From the NCBI GenBank assembly GCA_027579435.1, contig JANBPK010001194.1, positions 1 to 64,000 of the forward strand: a DNA stretch of 64,000 nt. Reading direction: 5' to 3'. Source of the stretch: Candolleomyces eurysporus (lineage: Eukaryota; Basidiomycota; Agaricomycetes; Agaricales; Psathyrellaceae). The first letter of the stretch is position 1. The number at the start of each line of letters is the position of its first letter. A model generated the notes under the pieces. The model worked only from the letters and a program-made list of their open reading frames with translations. It made no database searches and had not been told where the DNA came from. The position numbers were made by a program, and so were the translations under genes. This document shows positions 35,701 to 47,167 of the stretch, one piece after another.

Positions 35701-36730
35701 AAGCTTTTTGGCAACTCGTTTAGCCTACACCAAGCATTGTTAGTGGAAAATGAATCCGACTATGAGCAGAGATTTCGCTTACTTCTCGCGCTTGGCAGCT
35801 GGAGCAGCTGAGTACACGATTGTGAGGAGGCGATGCGCATGTCACGCTCACTGCGAGCTGCAGCACATCCTCGTCATCAGGGTCTACAGGGAGATGAGCA
35901 AAAGGCAAACGGTGAGCCGAAAGCACCTACCTATCTTCCCTTGCTTTCGTGTTCGCTTCTTTGTCGCTGTGCCATGAGGCAACTTCAGCCACTTCCAAGT
36001 TCCTACTCTGTCGTATCTATGCGGGTCCGTCGACGAGCTAGGGTCGGCAAGATCAAGCGTTACTCTAATTTGAGTCTCAACACGGGATTTAGTGCCCCCT
36101 TCAGGAATGCTTGGAAACATGATGGGGAGACTATCCGGGGCTCGGTCAACATACAACCGAAGGGCTGTGACTGAACACATACTTGTAACAGGAATCTTTC
36201 GACGGGTATACCACTCTTTGATTCAACGTCGAGGGATCATGCTTCCGGGGCAGCGACGCAGGCGGGGGAATAGGCTTGGTGACTGAGATAGGGCCATGAG
36301 AAGTGCTGGGTCGAAAATCCTGGAGCGACGGCGACTGATTGGAGTGGGTCGAGGCAACTTCTCTGCTCTGTGCCTGAGGCGAGGGGATTCTACTAGATGA
36401 CGCAAAACTTGGTGAGGGAGAACTGCGGTCGAAAAATGTGTGAGTGAAGAGGGTACACGAGGCAGGGGGCACTCACTCCTCGTACGCATCCTGCTCTATT
36501 AACTCGTCCAACCGGAGCATCATATTATCTTCTGTCTTGTGAGGCGTGTGATATGAGGAGGCTGGAGGCGCCCAGGGCATCTGCCCCGTCTTTGCGTACA
36601 TGGAGAGGTACCACGAGGAGGCAGAATCGAAGTCAGTGTGGATCGCGACTGGGTCTTGGGAGTCCGAGGCCTCTGGGGTCAATGGTGACGGCGAGCGCGA
36701 GTCTGATGGCGCGGTCGACGACGAGGACAT
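32774..36730 (-). CDS. ER-membrane-anchored transcription factor of the Spt23/Mga2 type
   Basis: Yeast Spt23/Mga2 are ER-tethered precursors released by ubiquitin/proteasome processing to control fatty-acid desaturase genes and membrane fluidity. Here MSSSSTAPSDSRSPSP starts a disordered N-terminus. A conserved Rel-like segment follows, including RVETQIRVTLDL and DPHRYDRVGTWKWLKLPHGT (about 36000-36110). A TIG/IPT domain reads LPTIHRLIPNSGPMHGGIEV then TVLGANFHPS (about 34700-34800). Ankyrin repeats read GQTLLHLASFLGFSTLVHFL and RNGYTALHFAGLVQSAECAK (about 33930-34140). A long acidic/Pro-rich spacer precedes one C-terminal membrane helix, LLRFWLPILLFSTIWAL (about 32850-32955), with a short tail ending NATAVQA. 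Order and topology fit the family. The in vivo processing is inferred. Confidence 0.9.
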
Positions 36731-38071
36731 TGGAGAGGAAAGGGGAAGAGATGGCCGACGAGACTCCCAACGCAATTGGAGGCAGGGAGGACGTTTTGAT
36801 CCCACGCATGGCCTTCTTCGGGCGAGGACCCCGATTCCCTTTTCTGGCATCCACCATGGCACTCCTCGAGGTCCGGGTCACCGGCACGCTAGCAGTAACT
36901 CCGCTTTGGCTCCGCTGTGATCTGAGTATCTTGCCGTCACCATGCCTCGACGAGCTCAGGCTTTCGAGGAGGTCAACGAAACGCACAAACCTCAGCCCAC
37001 AAAACTCATAAAAGGACAGTTATCTTTGACTGTTTCCTCCATCTGAGGAATCGAGATACTTGGCAGCTCCTATCAGCATCCGGTTGTGATGGCAAGAACT
37101 TGAGGTCGATCTTGGAAGGGCCACGTTTATTTTAATTAGGAGACCGGCTAACAGCCAGGCGACAAGCAGGAAGCCTACTAAGTAATGGCGTAGAAATTAT
37201 AGGTTGCTGGAAGAATTTTGCCACAACGCCAAGAACAAGAACCTACGCCGCCCATAATAATCTGAACCCTCAACATGACATGCCACAGGACAGACTCGCC
37301 GGGGTGTGCCCTCGATCTACTCTGCGCCACCTTTCAGTGGTTCATATGAATTTCTTTTGCACTATAAAAGGGCAAAAGCTATCCCACCAGACTGTTGACC
37401 GTATACACGGGTGTGTAATGAATAGATCAAGGGCTGTGATACCAGGATGCCTCTCCTCCGAGCCCGGGCCACGCCCACTAATTTACATCAGGCTTCTCGG
37501 GTCGTCGATCGTCGATTGATTCAATCTCACTTCGGATGTGGTGTGTTCCATGTGTACTCTAGGGTTTTGATTTTGCCCATACCTGGTCAGTCACAGTCCT
37601 CCGTGACATTTGAACTACCGTGTCAGCACCAACTCCCCTGGGGTGTGTATAGTATGTGAGTAGTAGGTTGACGCGGGCACAGTTGGAATACAAAAGAACC
37701 CTTACTTCTGGTAAGGCGCGCCACACTCAGAGTGACTTGCAATATGGTTTCGTCGACTCACCAAGATCAGAATGCCCTGGTTGCTGAGGGTTGAGTCCTG
37801 GCACAAGTTAGATACATGAAGGCCTCGCGTAGATTCATTCATGAAGATTTAGGGTACAGCACCAACATGCAAGTTAAATGAAGCCTTCCGAGGCTGCGTG
37901 CATTTTCAGAGTATAGGCGCCCACGCTTCAGGCCCCGATTTGTTTGCACCGACGCGCCCACATGGTCACACAAACGCACACAGCTCTATATAAAAGGCGG
38001 ATACACCTTGCCTTCGACAGCCATCATCCGCTACTGTAGACCGAAAACAAGCACACGAGGAGCACTTCATA
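36731..38071. promoter_or_regulatory. Long divergent intergenic region
   Basis: About 1.3 kb between two transcription-factor genes. It holds a proper TATA box just ahead of the zinc-finger gene (37987-37995) and another strong TATA-like element at 37363-37370 with no convincing ORF after it. ORFs in this stretch are short and lack domain signal. The length is consistent with complex regulation. Confidence 0.5.
37987..37995 (+). promoter_or_regulatory. TATA box of the C2H2 zinc-finger gene
   Basis: TATATAAAA, 85 bases upstream of the ATG at 38072, a good core-promoter position with a short 5' leader. Confidence 0.6.
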
Positions 38072-40265
38072 ATGGACCTTCTTGAGGGTGAGGATGACCT
38101 CTCTACGGGCCTGAACAACCCAGGCATCATGGCTCCACTTCCACCCACCGAGTAAGTTCTCGACTTGTATAATACGGAATACGTGTTTACCATGCTTGAA
38201 GGATCTCACTATGGCCAGATAACTGCAATGAAGAAAGATGCAAATGCGGGGGGCATTTGCTACCTCACCATCCGGAGCTCCAGACCGAGGATATTACTAC
38301 TGACACCCGTACGATCAAGAATGACGGAACGAAAGAGACTTTCTCAACACCAAGGGGAATTTCTCATGTGTACATTAAAGATGCAACTGTGGACCCAAAG
38401 GCGAAGGGACCTAAGCCAACCGAAGTTCGTCGTATATCGCCGGGACATATACCTATTGCCAGTCTGCTGGGGGGAGATATTGTGAGCCGTACTAAAACTT
38501 TTAGAGGGCCTTTTTCAGACGTATAATTAATCTAGGATCATAACTTTATGCTTCCGCAACCTCCTCCACCAGTGCCATCTCCTTCAGCAGCGGCTTCAAC
38601 GCTGCCAACTCCCCCTCCCTCCACTACTTCCACTGAAGGGAATTTCCTTCATTCGCCAAGTCCTTCATTTCTAGGAACCAATGAGTCCCTATCGTCAACC
38701 ATCAACGGCCTCGACTTTGGACACCACGATATCTATAATGAACCGACTCCCGCAACAGACTACATGGACGTTGACCGAGGGGACCATGCTCCGCCAGTAC
38801 CCGAGAGCCCTTCAGCTAGCCTGTCGAAGCCCTCACCCCCNAGCTGCTTTGGAGCCATCTCGAAGGCATCTCGCCGTAGACCCTAAGATGACCCACCCTT
38901 CTCCCCNTGCCCCTTGGGGAGTCAGTCGGGACTGTCCTGCCACCAAGGCAGCCCTCACCGGCCCGAACTTTCATGGACGTAGATCAGGCAGCTGCTCCCT
39001 TGATCTCGTCTTTGGCGCCACCTACTTTCATCCCTTCTCATGGTCCGAAAGAAATAGGAAGAGTCCTCTACTTTGGCCCTGGCCCTTCTAAGTTTTTGGG
39101 CCAAGTTCAAGCGGCCCCAAACCGGCAACCTAGTCCAGTCCCCATGGAGGTCGATTCAACGCATAATGCCTCTTTCCCACCGAACTCTGCATCCATTAGT
39201 AGACCTGCTATAGCCGGAGCGGAACCTTATTCTACAAGTTTAACGTCAAGCTCGTCGGGGTTTATAAACTACCCTGCGAGGACACGTTCACTCAATACCA
39301 CCTTCTCTGTAACTCATGTCCGTACCGACCACCGCTCCGAACAACTTCAGCCCGGCCAACTCGCTTCAACACCCGGTGCCTCGACCTCCAAGGCCCATCT
39401 GAAAATTTCTCCACCCCAGCTCGGCTCTGTTGGTTACCCGTCTGCCTCAGACGATCAAGAACCCGCCAACCGGAGTGTCCCCCCTGCAAGCATCGCTAAT
39501 ATTATCGATGCTACTCGACAGACCGATGAAATTTCGGTACCACCTTCTCGAGATCACCCAATACCAAGGGCCCCACTCACCCTCTCACAAACTTCCAGTT
39601 CCTCACCATATCCTCTACCTTCCACACCTCCTTTGCTCAAGTCTCCTTTCGCACCTTCCAAAGCCCAGCAATCGTCTACCAAAGCCAACGTCCGCCCCGA
39701 ACGGGTGAATCCTGGAATCATTCTGACCACTTCAGAGATCGAACAGCAGAGGGACCCCGCCCCAGACAGCCCATCATACAGCCCGAGATCACCAAAGGGG
39801 AAAGGACGACTTACGAAGGAAGACAATCCCGAACCAGATCAAGTCGCAAGCCCGAGCTCTACTAGCTCATCCCGAATCGTCAGAATAGCTGACGAAAGCG
39901 AAAGCCAGCCCACGTCTCCAGTGAGCCCCATCGACTCGGGGTCTTCTGGAAAGACTCTGAAAGGCGTTCGCAAGTTCGCATGCCCAATGCCCAGCTGCGG
40001 AAAGACATTCACTCGGAAGAACGATGTCGCGAGACATATGAAGTCGGCTGCAGCCCATCGCGACTTTATGAGCGAAGATGCCAATTCCGAGGCTCGTTGT
40101 GCTAAATGCAACCGGATTCTGTCTCGTTTTGATTCTGCAAAGCGCCATGAGGGGTCGAGCGCTTGCGGGAAGCGGGTGTTGCCTTCAGAGTTGAAGACAA
40201 AGGCTGCCAAGACGAAGAAGAAGAAGGGAAAGCGCACTGAACAACCTGACGACGGCGGCGAATGA
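38072..40265 (+). CDS. C2H2 zinc-finger protein, putative transcription factor
   Basis: Start MDLLEGEDDLSTGLNNPGIM. Exon 2 begins with a small Cys/His cluster, DNCNEERCKCGGHLLPHHPE. The rest is long, Ser/Pro-rich and disordered, with repeated acidic MDVD/MEVD motifs (YMDVDRG, FMDVDQ, PMEVDS). The C-terminus has the DNA-binding part: a clear C2H2 finger FACPMPSCGKTFTRKNDVAR followed by HMKSAAAH (about 39985-40060), a second irregular finger CAKCNRILSRFDSAKRHEGS (about 40095-40160), then a Lys-rich probable nuclear localisation signal KTKAAKTKKKKGKR. The Ns at 38841 and 38907 split the raw frame; without both, one frame runs from exon 3 to the stop at 40265. Target genes unknown. Confidence 0.85.
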
Positions 40266-40497
40266 ACGATGTAATATATGTTTGTATAATATGTATGATA
40301 TTCTGTGCTCATAGTAAACAATTTCAACTGATAACCGCGAGAAAGGAGATTGATTTGCAGCTGGTTCCATAATGGCGGGTGCGAGTACAACAATGAAGGT
40401 AAAGTGACGTGGCAAAGCGAGAAAGCGAGAGAACATAGGCGTTCCCAGAATGCGGGAGACAAAGCAAGGAAGGAAAAAGAAAGTCCATTCTGAACTT

Positions 40498-41461
40498 TCA
40501 ATCTTCAAGGAGATGTCTATATACAGCGAACCTTTTAGCAAATAGTTGGAAAGGAGGCAAATCACTATGACGTACTTTCCCAAGACCTTGTTCATTGTGA
40601 ACATGTCTATTTTCTCCACTCCAAAGACTGCCTTCAACTTGGCATCGCACATAATTTCGCGTTTGTTGCCAGGATTCTGCAACTCATTTTCCTTGATGTA
40701 CACCCAAAGCTGCTTGACGACTTGAGGTCTGGAAAGTTTTGGAGCTGAGACAACGTCCGCGAGCGCTTCACTGTAGACATCAAACACGTCAGTTAGGATG
40801 CAATTGAACCTAGATGCTAATGCTTATACCTCAACGTGAATTCTTTTCCAAATCCTCCCCTCGCGCCACCACCACTGGCGCTTGCCTTCTTCCTTGGTTT
40901 CCTCTCACCGTCGTCACCACTCTCCCCATCCGAGTATACAGTTTCCGAGCTCTTCTTTGATCTACCACTCTTCGCAGGACGTGCCTTGGTGCTGCTCTTC
41001 CCACCGGTTCTTGTCGGACGACTGTTGATTTCATTAGACAGTTTCCTAGCAAGCTCCTCATCGCTAATCTTCTGTCCATTCTTGGAGGCCGACTTTTTGG
41101 GTTTCTTTGCCGGTGGACGCGCCGGCCTGTCTTCTTCGTCATCCTCTTCCTCGTCATCATCGTGGCCGTTGCGAGCGTGTTCGTCCCGATGCCGTTTCCG
41201 GGAGGTGCTGGACCCTTCCCGGTCTGAAGAGTCGACGTCACCATTGGCAGCAGCGTTCTCCGCGCTGACTTGTTCGAACACACGGGATATGATGGAATCA
41301 ATCTTGTCCTTGTGTTCTTTCAGGAATTCGGGCGTCAGGGATGGGTCGACGTCAAGTAGTTGCTTTCGAACGCGCTTCGCACTAATTGTTGCCAAGTCGG
41401 TGCCAGGTGCCCGGAGAATTTGGCCAACTTTTGGCTCAAGATAATCGAGGTTGCCGGCCAT
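40498..41461 (-). CDS. DEK_C and SWIB/MDM2 domain protein (Uaf30-like)
   Basis: Likely nuclear chromatin or rDNA transcription factor, comparable to yeast Uaf30 of the RNA polymerase I upstream activation factor. The N-terminal DEK_C-type helical domain reads LDYLEPKVGQILRAPGTDLA and SLTPEFLKEHKDKIDSIISR. A Lys/Asp-rich disordered linker with basic clusters (PPAKKPKKSA) follows. The SWIB domain reads LSRPQVVKQLWVYIKENELQ, NPGNKREIMCDAKLKAVFG and MFTMNKVLGK. The terminal exon is uncertain: the canonical splice gives GKTSP-stop at 40505, while a one-base shift gives the more family-like GKHLLED-stop at 40498. Converges with the zinc-finger gene. Confidence 0.85.
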
Positions 41462-41735
41462 GAGGAATCAGAGGGGAAAGACTCCTATTGATACAGAATA
41501 ACTTAAAGAAACAGAGTGAATAAAGAATGGAAAGGGATAGATGAAGCAGGGATTGAGCACTGAGCACAGAGCAGAGTTGGAGTTGGTCGCGGCGAAGTAC
41601 AAAGTCCGTCAGACCCACCCAAGGAGCGTTCCCACGAAGCTCCATGTGACCTCAAACACCGCCACAGTGTCGATCTCTGCCGATCCTCTCGTACCCAGGT
41701 CGTCTATTAGGTGTGTAAACGATACAAGTTATACA

Positions 41736-44700
41736 TTATCTGAGAATAGCCCAATCTTCCCTAGCAGGATCCCCGGGAGGAGGGAAGACCCCGTTCGCGT
41801 TACCCTGATCCTGCCCTTGATTCTCGTTCGGCTGTCGTTCTCTCTGATCTCTCCTCATTCGCTCAACAATACGAGTCCGAATGTAAAGCAGAATGGAGAT
41901 CGTCAAACAGAGAAGGACCAACAGCATCGTCTCCCCAAACTCATCAACATCATCTTCCCGAATCCCGCCCTGTAGTGCACCTTCGAAGTAGTCCTCGGGT
42001 CCGAAGTCACTGTCTCGGTCTCGTTCCGCGTCTCGCCTTTCCCGAGCCCACTGCAGATAAGCTCAGAGGTAAGACTAAAACCTAACAGAAAGGATATCAA
42101 AACGCACCTGAATTGGATCTTCTTCACCTTGAGGGACAGAAGGCCCCTGTTTGTTCTTTCGTCGATGGAACTCGTCCCTGGCGCGTCCAAAGTACCATGG
42201 GCCGTCTTCCTCTTCCTCCTGGTGCCTAACCCTCTCTGGGGTGGTTTCTCCATTGCTTTCTTCCGCTTTCTTTCCATCAATCTCTTTTCTATTGTCCGAT
42301 GATCCTATAGAATTGCAACCCAGGTCAGTACTGAATATAACGCGGTAGATATCTCCGGCTTACCTTTGTCCGCGTCGCCAGAACCCCAAAGACTCAGGCC
42401 TCCCGAACCTCCCATGATTGTATGCCAGATGCTTTTCAGATACAGTTTGCCCAACGAGAGCATAACAGGAAGATACGCCTCGGAATTAGTCTCAAGAGCA
42501 AGGTCATAGTGCCGTTTAGCGAGATGGAAATCCTGAAGAATTCAACCTATCAGTACCTCACAAGGATAGCTGTAGGCAGGATGCACAACATACCTGAGGG
42601 ACTCCGATACCATTCTCATACATCCAACCAAGGTTCCACATTGCAAGAGCGCTCACTTGAGTGTGCGCCGCTGACTGATAATACCGAGCTGCTTTCTCCA
42701 GTCGAGAAGCCTCAGTTTCATCCGCAGAGACACCCAGCCCGTGGTAATAGTAGTCTCCAACCTTGACCAGAGCATCAATATTCCGCTGACCGGCAGCCCG
42801 AATCCACTGCGTAAGCGCGAGGCTAGCAGTGTCATTCGAAGGCGTCATAGGCGAGAAACGAGTAAGGCGAAGTATACTCTTATCTGAAAAGGCAGTTAGT
42901 CAAATAGAACGCACCAAAAGCGTCGGGGGAAAAAAGTTCACCTTGATCAAGTATATACCCAAGATTATTCTGAGCCACTTCAAAGCCCCGTTCAGCTGCG
43001 ATTGCCCACTTGAGCATGGCAACGTCCTTGTCTTGAGCGGTCTGCGACATCCAGGCAATCTCTGCATCTCTCAAAAGGTCATCATCCCATACTCCACGCT
43101 CAGCGACCAGCTTGTAGAACGAAACAGCCATGGAACAGGATCCTGCCACAACATGTGGGGGATGGGCCGGATTTTGCGCTTGAGAAGCATGGATTTCGGC
43201 CAGGTAGTAGTAAGCCTCGAATGGCGACCCATTTCGCACCGCGTACTCAAAGTAAGTCGTGGCCAAGGGGATGTCACCGCGGTCTGGACACATGATATAT
43301 CATTTAAGCTTGAATTGGTACAAGATAGCAGAAGGAAAGACTCACAATAGTAGTGCTTTCCCAAGTTAACCTGAGCCTCGGCCAAATCCTGGGCAGCCGC
43401 AGCATCAAAGTACTTGAGAGCCTGCTTCAAATCAGGCCGCTGCCCAGGAACAAGACCATCGCGATAGATAATCCCAAGACCATTCTGACACTCTCGATCA
43501 CCGTGGTCCGCCCCTCTTTCAAACCACACTCTTGCCATGACATGGTCAGCTTTAACCCCTTCGCCCCGGAGATACATGCGACCGAGGTACGCGGCACTGG
43601 CTGCAGCATAACCCACGGGTTTGTTCTCGGTTTCCTTGGTTGACACCTGAAGAGGTGGATCGTGGGGCCATACTTGACGAGTGATGGTAGTGAAATAGTG
43701 TCGCGCTAGTTTGAAGTTGCGAGGGATAGCTCCAACGCCTTCCGACCCAGAAGCAATCCCCCCAGGCGAGGCGTAGATGCTTCCCTGGTAGAATATCTTT
43801 CCAAGCCTATAGGCAAAGTCAATTTCTCCACGATCGGCGTTGAACTAGAATCATTGTTAAGTTAGAAACACTGGGAAAAGAGAACAGGGTAACGACGAAC
43901 CAGATAGTACTCCAGAACATCTTCCCATGTTTCTCCGGCAGCACGCGCGATTCCCGCCTTTATGGCAGGACGATGAACACCAATTCCAGTAGACGCGACA
44001 CTTGCACCAGGTCCGTAGATACCACCGACAAGGTCAGACAGCCGAGTTGAAGTTTGAGGAAGGGTTCGGCCACCAGGAGGACCAGTCATAAATTTCGCCA
44101 CAGCTAAAAAGGCAGTCAATACCGGGGCGTGTAAAGAGAGAAAGAACCGAAAGGCATACATTGTTCCGCTGCACTTCCATACCACGCCATTGCTCGGTCA
44201 CAGCTCTCTCTCGAACCGATTCCGCTCCAATAACGATACCCAAGTGCAAGCTGCGCTCCTCGATCAGCGCCGTTAGCAGCAAACGAATAATACAGCTGCG
44301 CTTTCCCCTGGTCCGCCGGGACAATATTACCGTAACCGGATGCGTAGAAGAACGCGATGTACGATTGGGATGTTGCGTTGCCCGTCTCTGCAGCGTGCTT
44401 CACAAAGGACTCATACGCGCGGCGAGGGTTAAACTCAAAGTGCTGGTTTGGAGGGAACTATAGCAATTGGTATGAGCGACTTGTGAAAGCACACGAGTAG
44501 TAAGCAGACGGACGCACCAAAGATAAAACGCCAATGGTGTATAGAGCATCCTGGAACCCCAGTTCTGCCGAATGTTGTAGCAAATCCATGACTTTGATAG
44601 ATTTGGTTCTAAGGTCTTCATCTTTCTTCTTGTTCCCCAACCCAAGACCCTCTTTCGAGAGGCTGGACGAGATTCGACTTGTCGCCAAATGATGCAACCT

Positions 44701-45294
44701 GAGGATGATTCGGATGGCACTTCCTATGGGTCCCTGCCCTTGGACATTGGGAAAAAACGAGGTGAAGATGGATTTGGTGTTGTCATTGGTAGTTGCTAAC
44801 AAGGCGTCGAAGACATGTTGAGACGGATGTGGTTTCAAGGCGGAGAGTGTTGTGAGGGCTTGAGCGTATGCGCGAGTTGCTGCGAGGATCGTTCTTAGCA
44901 CGAGATACTAAGAGTAATTAAAAAGAAGGAGGAGGCGAACCTTCTGCTGCTTGGTCAAGCTCTTGCTGAGACCGTGAGCTCGCCTGTGATAAAATGGGTC
45001 AGCGAGGTAAACACCTACAGGCAATCGCGTACCTCGGGCGGGCTGGTCGTTGCAAGCGAGGTCGTCTCTGTGCTCGCCGACGGTACTGACTTATAAGGGG
45101 TAAAGGGGGTCTACAGAGCCATGAGAAGAGGTCCTACGAGAGGAGTGCTTCATACGTACATGCACCGGGTCGTTGGTTACAGTCGGTGTGGGCTCTTCCG
45201 TGGCTGCAACTGCGGACACGACGGCCAGCGCGACAACGCCGAAGGAAAGCCATGTTGCCTTCCGCTGGCAATGGCCCTTCTTTGCTTTGACCAT
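41736..45294 (-). CDS. HRD3: Hrd3/Sel1L-type ERAD adaptor with Sel1 repeats
   Basis: Lumenal partner of the Hrd1 ubiquitin ligase in ER-associated degradation. MVKAKKGHCQRKATWLSFGV leads into a hydrophobic signal peptide (VVALAVVSAVAA). Sel1-like repeats then run through most of the protein: ALYTIGVLSL, SQSYIAFFYASGYGNIVPAD, QLALGYRYWSGIGSRESCDR, AAYLGRMYLRGEGVKADHVM, QNGLGIIYRDGLVPGQRPDL, AQVNLGKHYY, AMWNLGWMYENGIGVPQDFH. Near the C-terminus a single membrane helix, TMLLVLLCLTISILLYIRTR (about 41840-41900), is followed by a basic/Gln-rich cytosolic tail ending AREDWAILR. Signal peptide, Sel1 array and C-terminal anchor give the Hrd3 topology. About 10-12 exons, roughly 850-900 residues by estimate. 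Confidence 0.92.
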
Positions 45295-45654
45295 GGGGTG
45301 GTGAGCAGGGTATCTGAGCCTAGAGCCTAGACAGAAATTATGAAGAAGACGGGCATCACACCAGGCAGGTAGTAATTCCAGATGGCGATGCAAGCGACAC
45401 GAGCTGGACACGTCAGGGTCTCACGCCGGCCTTGGAATGATGATCTCATTTCGACTAGGAATTTAGATAGAAACCAGAGGAAATGAAACCATAAATCTAA
45501 GACTACGGGAGTACAGTGGGTATAGAACTAACGAACCGAGGCAAGAGCAAGTCGATGCGTATTGCAATTGTAACACAACAAGACCCTGCTGAAAAGTACA
45601 ACCAAAACAGAAGAAAGCTGCTCGATTCGCTCGCGAACCCGCAGTGAAGAGAAA
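45295..45654. other. Intergenic region
   Basis: About 360 bases with the HRD3 promoter and the 3' UTR of the Ser/Thr-rich membrane protein. No gene or repeat stands out. Confidence 0.45.
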
Positions 45655-46913
45655 TTAAACGTTATTATAGCTTCCGCCATATCCCATTGCAGCTCCTGAT
45701 TCAGCAAGCTTCCGCTGGCGGAATTTCTGTCGCAAAAAGACAGTTAGTTACGTGACATATGACAATCAGAATCAGAAACAACGTACCTTCCTGTACTTGG
45801 TCCTCTCGTAGGTGACCAACCCGACAACAATGAGGGCAATGACAGAGATACCAGCGAATACACCAAGACCAATGGGCAGAACGGAGAGCTTCTGGCCTGG
45901 GAGGGCGAACTCCGTCGACGTGGGTGAGACCTGCTCAACAGCTGTGCCGGTAGAGTCCGTCGTGGTCGATGGAGGAACGCTGGCGTTGTCTGCAGCAGGG
46001 GTAGATTGCTGATCTGCCGATGTCGTGGTAGGTGTGACGGCGGGGGNAGGTTGTGGCCGCCCCGGAAGGGGATGGATCCGGGGATCTGCTTCCAGTATCG
46101 GTCGCTGTACCTGTCGCAGTGGATGTAGGGGCGGATGCGCTCGACGAGGTAACAGTCGGGGTTGCAGAAACGGAGGAAGTACTGAGGATGAGAGTGGCTG
46201 GGGCAGCCGTGGAAGAGGACGCCGAGCTCGTCGCTGATGGTGATGCAGTTTCAGAACTTGNCTGCGGACGAAGATGTGCTTGCGGTAGCCGTTGCAGACG
46301 AGGTAGAGAGGACGATGGTCGAAGGCGATGCGGTGCCGGTACTGGCGGACGAGCTCACGGTGGCAGAGCTGGACGCCGTGCCAGTCGCAGTCGCGCTGGT
46401 TGAAGTCGCGGTTCCGCTTGCTGAAGTGGAGGTCAGCGTGAGGGTTGCAGAGCTGCTTGATGAGGTGCTCGTTGCAGTACCGCTGGCCGAGGTGCTGGAG
46501 CTGGCCGTCGTGGAAACCGAGCTGCTAGTGGTCGTTGCAGTCCCGGTCGCTGTGGCAGATGAAGAGCTGGACGTTTGAGTGGTTGCCGTCGAGCTCGTTG
46601 TCCCTGTCTGGCCTATTGGCTCCACCGTGACCGTGCACTTCGTGACCTTTTCGAACACATCTTCACCAGCTGCGTTCTTCTTGGGCGTCAGGGTGATTTC
46701 GCAAGTCTCCGTTACTCGACCGGCAGCGCTTTAAGAAGAGATTAGGAAAAGTGGGCGTGGGCGATCGATCGGTTGGACTCACGTATCCGTCGTCGTGGTC
46801 GTCGTGACTGAGGTAGGTCCTGACTGACGAGCTTGAAGCGGAAGGGCATTGACTTGGGCTGAAAGAAGGAGGAAAAAGGAGAGGAAGACCAAGAACGTGG
46901 ATTGGGATGGCAT
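45655..46913 (-). CDS. Ser/Thr-rich (mucin-like) single-pass membrane protein
   Basis: Not assignable to a specific orthologue, but the layout resembles fungal cell-wall stress sensors (Wsc/Mid2-like) and related mucins. Signal peptide MPSQSTFLVFLSFFLLLSA; a short beta-like segment with conserved Cys (TETCEITLTPKKNAAGEDVF, TKCTVTVEP); then a long Ser/Thr/Ala-rich stretch made of SATATGTATSTSS-type units, expected to be heavily O-mannosylated; a membrane helix LPIGLGVFAGISVIALIVVG then LVTY (about 45820-45880); and a short basic cytosolic tail ERTKYRKKFRQRK ending GGSYNNV. Ns at 46047 and 46261 split the raw frame; both removals restore it. The low-complexity region could hide copy-number differences. 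Confidence 0.78.
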
Positions 46914-47167
46914 GTTGAATGTGCGCAGAATACTTGACAAAATTCCGGTCCTGCCGAATGAACGTCCCAGCGTTCAAGGTGAATTCAAAGATTGGAAGAG
47001 CCCACGGGCAAAAAGAAAGAGAAAGATGAAGGTCAAGACGAAAGATGGAGCGTTGCCAGCCAGCACCCATTAAGCCAAGGCGTAACCACACAGCCTAAGT
47101 TCAAGCTCCGCCAAAACAATCAAGGTCCAGATTTTCTACTCTACAACATGGAACATCAATATGAGAA

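Noticed and set aside
39839..40501. 220-codon minus-strand ORF
   Set aside because: Antisense to the zinc-finger exon and the shared 3' region; no domain, and the conserved fingers are on the plus strand.
40836..41444. 202-codon plus-strand ORF
   Set aside because: Antisense shadow of the DEK_C/SWIB gene; the Ser-rich runs mirror its Asp/Glu tract.
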